Shown: piece by piece, positions 17,612 through 24,937 of the stretch
Numbering within the stretch: position 1 is the stretch's first letter
Layout of the letters: every line of letters begins with the position of its first letter
Origin: Streptomyces seoulensis
Lineage (GTDB): Bacteria; Actinomycetota; Actinomycetes; Streptomycetales; Streptomycetaceae
Length of the DNA stretch: 64,000 nucleotides
Direction: 5' to 3'
Assembly: GCF_022846655.1 (NCBI RefSeq)
Contig: NZ_AP025667.1
Span: 409,001 to 473,000 of the forward strand
The notes under the pieces: model-generated
What the model saw: the letters and a program-made list of their open reading frames with translations, nothing else
Told to the model about the DNA's origin: nothing
Databases searched by the model: none
Made by a program: the position numbers and the translations under genes

Positions 17612-17689
17612 GCGGGGCGTGCCGGGAATGTTCCGGGAGGGCGGTTCGTTGGGCCTGCGCCCGTGCACACCGCTGTCGTTGGGAGCATC

Positions 17690-18355
17690 GTGTCCGAGAC
17701 CACGCAGACCTTCACCCCCCTGAGTACGCAGGCCGAGCGGCTGATCGAGCTGGGGGTGCACGAGATCGCGGGGCTGTCGGCCGCCGAGGTCCGGGCCTCC
17801 GTCGAGGGGCTCGGGGAGAGCGGCGACGGCGCCCTGCTCGCCGTGCACCCCGACCGCGCCCCGGCCTCCGCGCTCGCGCCGCTGCTCAGCCGCCGGGGCA
17901 AGCCGGGGTTCGTCGTCACCGACATGACCGACGTCGACCTCTTCGCGCCGCTGGACGGCATCGACCTGCCGGACACCCCGCTGTACCTGGTCGGCGGAGT
18001 CGACCGGGGCGACGACATGGCGAACTGGAGCCCGGACGAGGCACTTCCCGCGCTCACCGCCGCGTCCCGCACCCCGCTGCTGCTGACCGAGGGCATCCAC
18101 TGGGCCGTGCAGCACCCGGACGTGCTGGAGCGCAATCACTGCTTCATGACCATCGGTTCGCGGCTGCGCAAGCCCAAGGGCACGCTGGACGCCCGTACCC
18201 CGGCGCTCTGGATCAGCAACGGCACCGGCCGGGACGGGCGCGAGCGGCGCGAGGCTCCCAAGGTGGGGTGGTGCTGGGCGGGCAACCGGCACACGTGGCT
18301 GGGGTTCGCCTCGGGGACCGGGCGGGAGGGGCTGGACCCGGCTGGGAGGGGCTGA
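17690..18355 (+). CDS. DUF5701 family protein
   Basis: The GTG at 17690 (VSETTQTFTPLSTQAERL) is preceded by GGGAG. An upstream GTG at 17663 lacks a site. The 221-aa protein has the regular DUF5701 layout: LIELGVHEIAGLSA, DMTDVDLFAPLDGID, LYLVGGVDRGDDMANWSP, TEGIHWAVQHPDVL, and a Trp-rich GWCWAGNRHTWLGFASG end. It is conserved in actinobacteria and of unknown function, possibly a cytoplasmic binding protein. It is co-directional with cutC, 79 bp downstream. Confidence 0.88.
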   Translation: MSETTQTFTPLSTQAERLIELGVHEIAGLSAAEVRASVEGLGESGDGALLAVHPDRAPASALAPLLSRRGKPGFVVTDMTDVDLFAPLDGIDLPDTPLYLVGGVDRGDDMANWSPDEALPALTAASRTPLLLTEGIHWAVQHPDVLERNHCFMTIGSRLRKPKGTLDARTPALWISNGTGRDGRERREAPKVGWCWAGNRHTWLGFASGTGREGLDPAGRG

Positions 18356-18373
18356 ACCCTCAAGTGGCGTCCC

Positions 18374-19183
18374 TCACCGGACCGGCCGCAGGCACAGTCC
18401 GATCCCCTCCGTGCTGTATCTGGGCTCCGCGAGGAAGTCGCCCTTCGCGCACGGCTCCTGTTGCGGGTCGACGACCCGGAACTGGGCGTCGACGGAGTCG
18501 CAGGGGACACTCCGCAGGTCCTGCTCGGTCCAGTCGCCGTCGTTGACGGCGCACGAGCCAGGCTTCAGGTGGGCGTCGTCGCCGCTCAGGCCGGGCACCA
18601 GCCCGACGAGCAGGAGCCCCGTGACGAGCGTGACCAGCAGTCCCAGCAGGCCCAGCGGTATCAGCGCGAGCACCCCGGCCGGGCGCTGGAACACCGGCTT
18701 GCCGGGGTCCAGAGGTGGCCGCCAGCCGGGTGTGACCGGGGCGGGCATGCGCCGGATACCGGACAGCGCGCCGAGGTTGGCGAGCAGGACGAAGGGCGTG
18801 ATGAGCACCGACAGCGGCCCCCACCAGCCCGCGACCAGGGTCTCGGCCTGCATCTCGCGGAACACGGACAGCGCGCAGGTCCGGCAGAGCATCCCCTGCC
18901 GCTTCAGGGAGCGCATGATCACGACCATGCCCTGATGCCCCCGCACGGTCACCGGCGCGGCGGGCCCCGCCCCGCACATCTGGCACCCCACCGGCCCGGC
19001 CGCCTGCGGATACCCGTAGGGGGCCTGCGGATATCCGTAAGGGGCCTGCGGGTGTCCGTAAGGGACCTGCGGATATCCGTAAGACACCGCCCCCGGCTGC
19101 TGCCCGTACCCGTACGGGGCGCCCTGTCCGGGTGCGGCCGGGTACGGCTGCGGGGGTAGGGGCGGAGGCGGCGGCACGCTCAA
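18374..19183 (-). CDS. Membrane protein with Tyr/Pro repeat N-terminus and zinc motif (LppU-like)
   Basis: This 269-aa protein starts MSVPPPPPLPPQPYPAAPGQ. Residues about 35-60 are tandem YGYPQAP/YGHPQ repeats encoded by 21-bp DNA repeats. A CQMC...CRTC arrangement around residues 67-103 looks like a zinc ribbon. Two hydrophobic segments follow (WWGPLSVLITPFVLLANLG and VLALIPLGLLGLLVTLVTGL). The C-terminal 80 residues carry paired Cys (GSCAV, VPCDS, EPCAKG, GLCLRP) and are probably extracellular. Similar proteins in Streptomyces are annotated LppU-like. A role in envelope sensing is a guess. Confidence 0.75.
   Translation of the reverse strand: MSVPPPPPLPPQPYPAAPGQGAPYGYGQQPGAVSYGYPQVPYGHPQAPYGYPQAPYGYPQAAGPVGCQMCGAGPAAPVTVRGHQGMVVIMRSLKRQGMLCRTCALSVFREMQAETLVAGWWGPLSVLITPFVLLANLGALSGIRRMPAPVTPGWRPPLDPGKPVFQRPAGVLALIPLGLLGLLVTLVTGLLLVGLVPGLSGDDAHLKPGSCAVNDGDWTEQDLRSVPCDSVDAQFRVVDPQQEPCAKGDFLAEPRYSTEGIGLCLRPVR
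19008..19083. repeat. 21-bp tandem repeats inside a coding region
   Basis: There are three full units and one partial unit of a 21-bp sequence close to GGATATCCGTAAGGGGCCTGC. They encode the YGYPQAP heptad of the membrane protein on the minus strand. Copy number may vary between strains by slippage. Confidence 0.85.
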
Positions 19184-19268
19184 CAGGGGACCTTTCGGCA
19201 GGACATGGCAGGCGGGGCATGGCAGGAGGGCAGGCTCAGCACCCTATCCAGCCCCGGAGCCGGCCCCC

Positions 19269-21332
19269 TCAGGCGGTGAGCTGCGCGGGCAGCGGCCCGG
19301 TGTGCGCCACGATCAGGCCCGACACCGCTCGGGTCAGCGTGACGTACAGCCGCCGCAGGCCGGTGCGTTCGTCGGGCTCGCCGTCGACCACGGCCCGCGG
19401 CTCGTCCAGGACCACGTAGTCGTACTCCAGGCCCTTGGCGAGCGAGGCCGGGACCAGGGTCAGCCGGGTCTGCTCGGTGGTCTCCTCGCCCGGTGCGAGG
19501 AAGCCGATCCCGGCCGCCGTCAGCGCGTCGGCGAGCGCGGGCACGCGGGCGTCGGCGGCGATCAGACCGGTCGAGCCCTCGTGGCGCAGCAACTCCTCGC
19601 AGGCGGCCACCACTTCGGTGTCGCCGTCGATCGCGCGCACCTCGAAGAAGCCGGGGTTCTCGCGGACGGAGGCGACCGGGGTCAGGCCGGGGGCGATGTG
19701 GGGGAGCAGCCGGGAGGCGTAGGTGATCACGTCCGTGGGGACGCGGAAACCTGCCGTCAGCTCCTCGATCACCCCGTCGCCCTTGCCGAGATGGGCCAGC
19801 GCCTCGTCCCAGCTCCGGGTGGCCCAGGGGGTGGTGCCCTGCGCCAGGTCGCCCAGGACGGTCGCGCTGCCGGTGGTGCAGCGGCGGCCGACCGCGCGGT
19901 ACTGCATGGGGGACAGGTCCTGTGCCTCGTCCAGCACCACATGGCCCAGCGAGTGCGTGCGCTGGATCAGATCGGCCGCCTCGTCCACCAGCACCGCGTC
20001 CGCCACGGACCACTTGGCCGACTTCACGCTGCGCGCCGGCTTGTCCCAGAGCACGGCCTTCTGCTCGTCCTCGTCCAGGATCCCGGCCGCGTGCTCGGCG
20101 AGGAACTCCTCGTCGGACAGCAGCCGCAGCACCAGCTTGGCCGGGTCGGCGGGCGGCCAGACGACCTTCACGGCCGCCTTGACCGCGCTGTTGCGCGCGA
20201 CCGCGTCCTGCACCCGGTCGTCCGGCGCCTCCCCGGACCGCTCCATCTGCACCAGCACCGCGTGCGCGATCCGCTGCGGCAGCGCCTCGCGGGCGGCGCC
20301 GTACCGGATCTCCCGCTTCAGCAACTCGCGGACGATCTCCTCCAGTTCGTACGCCGGGACGCGCCAGCGCCGCGAGCCGCGCACCACCACGACCGGCTCG
20401 GTGGGCATCGTCACCTGCGCGTACAGCGCCCGGCGCAGTACCTCCGCCATCCGGGCGTCGCCCTTGAGCACGGCGGCGCCCGCCTCGTCCGTGCCGCGCA
20501 CCTCCACATGCGCCACCAGATCGTCCACGGTGGCCTGCCGCACGCTCAACTCGCCCAGCGCGGGCAGGACCTGCTCGATGTAGTGGAGGAAGGACCGGTT
20601 CGGCCCGATGACCAGGGTGCCGGTGCGGGCGAGCCGCTCCCGGTGGGCGTAGAGCAGGTAGGCGACGCGGTGCAGACCGACCGCCGTCTTGCCCGTACCG
20701 GGGCCTCCCTGCACACAGACGGTGCCGCCGAGCCCACTGCGGACGATCTCGTCCTGCTCGGGCTGGATGGTGGCGACGATGTCGCGCATGGGGCCGACGC
20801 GCGGCCGCTCGATCTCCTGCTGGAGCAGCTTGCTGGTGGCCACGGCCTCCGCCGGGTCCGAGAGGTGCTCGTCCTCGTACGCGGTCAGCTCGCCGCCGGT
20901 GTAGCCGAAGCGGCGGCGCAGCCCGACGTCCATCGGGTCCTTCCTGGACGCCCGGTAGAAGGGCTGGGAGACCGGGGCGCGCCAGTCGATGACCATGGGG
21001 TCGCCGTCCGCGTCGTGCACGTGCCGCCGCCCGATGTAGAACCGCTCGCCCTCCGCGCCCTCCGCCTGGTCGGCCCCCGGCGCGTGCAGGTAGTCGAGCC
21101 GGCCGAAGAACAGCGGGGTGTCGCTGAGGTCGGCCAGCGCCTTGATCCGGTCGTCGATCTGGCGGGCGAGGATCGTGGCGTTCACCCAGTTCGCGGTGAC
21201 GTCCTTGATGTCCAGCGCCTCCACGTCCTCCCGCATGGCGCGCAGGGCGGACCGGGATTCGGCGAGGTGGGTGCGCTCGCGGGTCAGGGGGGCGCGGGGG
21301 TCGTCGAGCGGGTCGGGCGCGGTCGCGGACAA
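19269..21332 (-). CDS. RNA polymerase recycling ATPase, HelD/HelR family
   Basis: TTG at 21332 (LSATAPDPLDDPRAPL) is chosen because GGAGG lies 9 nt upstream. The protein has 687 aa. It is a UvrD-like superfamily 1 ATPase with Walker A GGPGTGKT at residues 209-216, HVVLDEAQDLSPMQYRAVGR as motif II/III, and C-terminal VPASLAKGLEYDYVVLDE and RRLYVTLTRAV. The N-terminal coiled-coil (about residues 15-75) fits the arm that enters the secondary channel of RNA polymerase. HelD/HelR dislodge stalled RNA polymerase, and HelR protects against rifamycins. The subfamily cannot be settled by eye. No clear rifamycin-associated element was found upstream. Confidence 0.9.
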   Translation of the reverse strand: MSATAPDPLDDPRAPLTRERTHLAESRSALRAMREDVEALDIKDVTANWVNATILARQIDDRIKALADLSDTPLFFGRLDYLHAPGADQAEGAEGERFYIGRRHVHDADGDPMVIDWRAPVSQPFYRASRKDPMDVGLRRRFGYTGGELTAYEDEHLSDPAEAVATSKLLQQEIERPRVGPMRDIVATIQPEQDEIVRSGLGGTVCVQGGPGTGKTAVGLHRVAYLLYAHRERLARTGTLVIGPNRSFLHYIEQVLPALGELSVRQATVDDLVAHVEVRGTDEAGAAVLKGDARMAEVLRRALYAQVTMPTEPVVVVRGSRRWRVPAYELEEIVRELLKREIRYGAAREALPQRIAHAVLVQMERSGEAPDDRVQDAVARNSAVKAAVKVVWPPADPAKLVLRLLSDEEFLAEHAAGILDEDEQKAVLWDKPARSVKSAKWSVADAVLVDEAADLIQRTHSLGHVVLDEAQDLSPMQYRAVGRRCTTGSATVLGDLAQGTTPWATRSWDEALAHLGKGDGVIEELTAGFRVPTDVITYASRLLPHIAPGLTPVASVRENPGFFEVRAIDGDTEVVAACEELLRHEGSTGLIAADARVPALADALTAAGIGFLAPGEETTEQTRLTLVPASLAKGLEYDYVVLDEPRAVVDGEPDERTGLRRLYVTLTRAVSGLIVAHTGPLPAQLTA

Positions 21333-21574
21333 GGGAGTGCCTCCGGTTGAACCTGCTGCGTGGTCACGAGGCCGGATACGGCCTGGGGGTGCCGTCCGGT
21401 TACCGGCCGGGCGGCGGCACTCCGAGGGGAGGCGGGCAAGAGCGGAGATTGTAGGCGGGGCTGGCGGGGCGAGGCCAATGTTTTTCCCCTCGCGGCCTAA
21501 TATCGCCGGGAGGCGAATCGCGGTCGAACTGACGTCCTTGTGCGGTTGATCATTCACGCCATACGTTCGACGTC

Positions 21575-22849
21575 ATGTCCATGACGCGTAGAAGTATTCT
21601 CCGGGGTATCGCCGCCGCGCCCTTCGTCGGAGTGGCCGGCACCGTCCTCGCGCCCGGCACCGCCCAGGCCGCCACGATCGACCCCGCCCAGTTCGCCCTG
21701 ACCACCCGTACGGGCAACTCCTACGGGGAGTTCGCCGCCCTGAACGCGGGCCTGGCGACCAAGCTGACCTCGGTCGACGCCACCGCCGTCCTCGCCGACA
21801 CCAACCGCAAGGCCACCCGCCTCACCAGCGCCCCCGGCACGTCCGAGGCGTTCGAGGCCGGCTTCACCTGGGACAGCGGCGACCAGGCCGTCGACTACTG
21901 GATCCCGCAGGGGGTCACCACCAGCGCCGACGCGTACGGCAACGGTGTCTACCCCGAGGGCGGCAGCGACAAGGCCGTCCTGGTCTCCTGGTACTTCGAG
22001 ACCAACCCGGACGGCACCGGAGCCGACGACTACCCCCTGGACAAGGGGCTGCGGCTCACCTTCGTCAACTACAACTCCGCCTCCGCGCCCACCTACCGCC
22101 ATGTGCTGCTGGTCGAGCCGGTGAAGACCGCCACCGGCGAGTTCTCCTTCAACCCCATACGCAAGCACGCCGGCGGCATCCTCTGGTACGGCAACCTGCT
22201 GTACGTCGTCGACACCTTCAAGGGGCTGAGGGTCTTCGACCTCGACACCCTCTTCCAGGTCGACACCACGCAGCAGGACTCGTGCGGCCTGGTCGACGGC
22301 GCCTACTACGGCTACGGCTATTCCTACGTGCTCCCGCAGAGCGGTGCCTACGACAACTCCGGGAAGTACCTGCGCTACTCGGCGATCGGCCTCGACCGCG
22401 CCAGCACGCCGGACAGCCTGGTGGTGAGCGAGTACTCCGAGGACGGCGCCGTCAGCTACACCGACGGCACCTTCAACGGCACGGGCGCGCCGACCACCAC
22501 GCCCAAGGTGGTGCGCTGGAACCTCGACTACACCACCCGCAAGCCGTCCTCGGGCACGCCGAGCGAGGCGGTCACGGTGGCGCAGAAGAAGATCCAGGGC
22601 GTCGTCTCCCGCAGCAGCAAGCACTACCTGTCGGTCAGCAACGGCCCCTCCGGCGCGGGCGCGCTGCGCACCTTCACCTCGGGCGCCTCGGCCGCGAGCA
22701 CGGTGTGCGACCTGGCCATCGGCTGCGAGGACCTGAGCTACCACAGCAGCGGCGCGTCGGGCTGGTCGTTCGCCGAGTCCGTGATCTGGAACCTCAGCGA
22801 GTACGCGGGGAAGCGGTACGTGTACGCGGTGCACGCGGACGGGTCGTAG
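21575..22849 (+). CDS. Tat-exported secreted protein, 424 aa
   Basis: The N-terminus MSMTRRSILRGIAAAPFVGV has the twin-arginine signal, and GTAQAATID marks a cleavage site near residue 34. The mature part is rich in Tyr, Ser, Thr and Asp. It has beta-propeller-like strands (GGILWYGNLLYVVDTFKGLR, VFDLDTLFQVDT, AYYGYGYSYVLP) and cysteines at QDSCGLV, STVCDLA and AIGCEDL. I do not recognise a catalytic motif. It may be a secreted lectin- or hydrolase-like propeller. It is divergent from the HelR-like gene; TAATAT at 21498-21503 is a possible -10. Confidence 0.8.
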   Translation: MSMTRRSILRGIAAAPFVGVAGTVLAPGTAQAATIDPAQFALTTRTGNSYGEFAALNAGLATKLTSVDATAVLADTNRKATRLTSAPGTSEAFEAGFTWDSGDQAVDYWIPQGVTTSADAYGNGVYPEGGSDKAVLVSWYFETNPDGTGADDYPLDKGLRLTFVNYNSASAPTYRHVLLVEPVKTATGEFSFNPIRKHAGGILWYGNLLYVVDTFKGLRVFDLDTLFQVDTTQQDSCGLVDGAYYGYGYSYVLPQSGAYDNSGKYLRYSAIGLDRASTPDSLVVSEYSEDGAVSYTDGTFNGTGAPTTTPKVVRWNLDYTTRKPSSGTPSEAVTVAQKKIQGVVSRSSKHYLSVSNGPSGAGALRTFTSGASAASTVCDLAIGCEDLSYHSSGASGWSFAESVIWNLSEYAGKRYVYAVHADGS

Positions 22850-22997
22850 CGCCTCCCCCGGTCGTGACGCTTTTCCCCTAGGGGGACCGGGCTGGTGGGC
22901 GTAGGGGCGGGCTCCACCCCCGGGTGTAGAGGAAGTGCTTTGAGAACCGACCCGTGGGTGTATTCCGGACTTATACCGGAAGTCTCACCATGGAGAC

Positions 22998-23204
22998 ATG
23001 AGCGCAGCAACCATCCACCCCGCCCCACCCCGCCCGTCCGGAGCCACCGCAGTGGCGGGCGGGGAACATCACCACGTCCTCGGTGAGGCCCTGCGCGCGA
23101 TCAAGGTCTACGCGCAGGCCGCCTTCGGCGTGGTCATACTCGGCGAGTACGGCGAGGAGGCAGGCGTCCACCGCAGATACGGGGACGCCCTCGAGGACCC
23201 CTAG
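22998..23204 (+). CDS. Small hypothetical protein, 68 aa
   Basis: The ATG is preceded by GGAGAC. The N-terminal 25 residues are Pro/Ala/His-rich ([29 protein letters not shown]). The rest forms an amphipathic or weakly hydrophobic helix (IKVYAQAAFGVVILGEYGEE). I know no family. It has Streptomyces-like codon use, and TTCCGG-N7-CCGGAA at 22963-22981 lies just upstream and could be an operator or part of the promoter. It is convergent with the XPB helicase gene, with only 6 bp between the stops. Confidence 0.65.
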   Translation: MSAATIHPAPPRPSGATAVAGGEHHHVLGEALRAIKVYAQAAFGVVILGEYGEEAGVHRRYGDALEDP

Positions 23205-23210
23205 CCGGGC

Positions 23211-24866
23211 TCAGCCCTCCTTCGTCCCCTCCGCCAGGATCTCGTCGGCGTCGACGATCCGGTAGGCGTAGCCCTGCTCGGCCAGGAAGCGCTGGCGGTG
23301 GGCCGCGAAGTCCTGGTCGATGGTGTCGCGGGCGACGACCGAGTAGAAGTGCGCCCGGTGACCGTCCGACTTGGGCCGCAGCACGCGGCCGAGCCGCTGC
23401 GCCTCCTCCTGCCGGGAACCGAAGGTGCCGGACACCTGGATGGCGACCGTGGCCTCGGGCAGGTCGATGGAGAAGTTGGCGACCTTGGAGACGACCAGCA
23501 CGCTGATCTCGCCCTCGCGGAAGGCGTCGAAGAGCTTCTCCCGCTGGGCGTTGGAGGTCTCGCCCTTGATCACGGGTGCGTTCAGATGCTCGCCCAGCTC
23601 GTCCAGTTGGTCGATGTACTGGCCGATGACGAGGATCTGCTGCCCGGCGAACCGGCGCACGATCGCCTCCGTGACCTTCCGCTTGGTCGCGGTGGTGGCA
23701 CAGAAGCGGTACTTGTCCTCGCTCTCGGCGGTGGCGTAGGCGAGCCGCTCGGAGTCGGTGAGATTGACGCGGACCTCGACGCAGTCGGCGGGCGCGATGT
23801 AGCCCTGCGCCTCGATCTCCTTCCAGGGCGCGTCGAACCGCTTGGGCCCGATCAGGGAGAACACGTCGGACTCGCGGCCGTCCTCGCGCACCAGCGTCGC
23901 GGTCAGACCGAGGCGCCGGCGGGCCTGGAGATCGGCGGTGAACTTGAAGACGGGAGCGGGCAGCAGATGGACCTCGTCGTAGACGATCAGACCCCAGTCA
24001 CGGGAGTCGAAGAGCTCCAGGTGCGGGTAGACACCCTTCCGGCGGGTGGTCAGCACCTGATAGGTCGCGATGGTGACCGGCCGGATCTCCTTCTTGGTGC
24101 CGCTGTACTCACCGATCTCGTCCTCGGTCAGCGAGGTGCGCTTCACCAGCTCGTGCTTCCACTGCCGGGCGGAGACGGTGTTGGTGACGAGGATCAGCGT
24201 GGTCGACCCGGCCTGCGCCATCGCCCCGGCGCCGACCAGCGTCTTGCCCGCGCCGCAGGGCAGCACCACGACACCGCTGCCGCCGTGCCAGAAGTTCTCC
24301 ACGGCCTGCTTCTGGTAGGGGCGCAGCGCCCAGCCGTCCTCGCGCAGGTCGATCGGGTGCGCCTCGCCGTCCACGTATCCGGCGAGGTCCTCGGCGGGCC
24401 AGCCCAGCTTGAGCAGGGTCTGCTTGATCTGGCCGCGCTCGGAGGGGTGCACGGCGACGGTGTCCGGGTCGATCCGGTTGCCCACCAGCGGGGCGACCCG
24501 CTTGGAGCGCAGGATCTCCTCCAGCACCGGCCGGTCGGTGGTGGTGAGCACCAGCCCGTGCGCGGGGTGCTTGCTCAGCGTGAGTCTGCCGTACCGGTCC
24601 ATGGTCTCGGCGATGTCGACGAGCAGCGCGTGCGGCACGGGATACCGGCTGTACTGCACCAGCGCGTCGACGACCTGCTCGGCGTCGTGCCCGGCGGCCC
24701 GCGCGTTCCACAGGCCCAGCGGGGTGAGCCGGTAGGTGTGGATGTGCTCGGGAGCCCGTTCCAGTTCCGCGAAGGGCGCGATGGCCCGACGGCATTCGTC
24801 GGCCCGCTCGTGGTCGACTTCCAGGAGCAGGGTTTTGTCTGACTGGACGATCAGCGGACCGTTCAC
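23211..24866 (-). CDS. XPB/ERCC3-family 3'-5' DNA helicase
   Basis: GTG at 24866 (VNGPLIVQSDKTLLLEV) has GGAAGG 9 nt upstream; an ATG three codons earlier overlaps that site. The 551-aa protein carries a damage-recognition-like N-domain and Walker A GAGKT at 205-209. DEVH is at 297-300, the XPB-specific RED motif at 327-329, and a C-terminal RecA domain has VVSKVANFSIDLPEA and EAQRLGRVLRPK. Bacterial XPB unwinds DNA 3'-5', presumably in repair. The gene lies 71 bp downstream of a large helicase-associated/WYL protein and is probably co-transcribed with it. Confidence 0.95.
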   Translation of the reverse strand: MNGPLIVQSDKTLLLEVDHERADECRRAIAPFAELERAPEHIHTYRLTPLGLWNARAAGHDAEQVVDALVQYSRYPVPHALLVDIAETMDRYGRLTLSKHPAHGLVLTTTDRPVLEEILRSKRVAPLVGNRIDPDTVAVHPSERGQIKQTLLKLGWPAEDLAGYVDGEAHPIDLREDGWALRPYQKQAVENFWHGGSGVVVLPCGAGKTLVGAGAMAQAGSTTLILVTNTVSARQWKHELVKRTSLTEDEIGEYSGTKKEIRPVTIATYQVLTTRRKGVYPHLELFDSRDWGLIVYDEVHLLPAPVFKFTADLQARRRLGLTATLVREDGRESDVFSLIGPKRFDAPWKEIEAQGYIAPADCVEVRVNLTDSERLAYATAESEDKYRFCATTATKRKVTEAIVRRFAGQQILVIGQYIDQLDELGEHLNAPVIKGETSNAQREKLFDAFREGEISVLVVSKVANFSIDLPEATVAIQVSGTFGSRQEEAQRLGRVLRPKSDGHRAHFYSVVARDTIDQDFAAHRQRFLAEQGYAYRIVDADEILAEGTKEG

Positions 24867-24937
24867 CTGTGCCATCCTTCCGCGCGGCCAAACCTCCAGT
24901 GTGCCCGATGCGCGGCCGTAGGGGGCAGCCACAGGGC

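Noticed and set aside
21457..21476. Rifamycin-associated element upstream of the HelR-like gene
   Set aside because: The 19-bp symmetric form is not present; only a loose match with insertions, kept as a weak observation rather than a feature.
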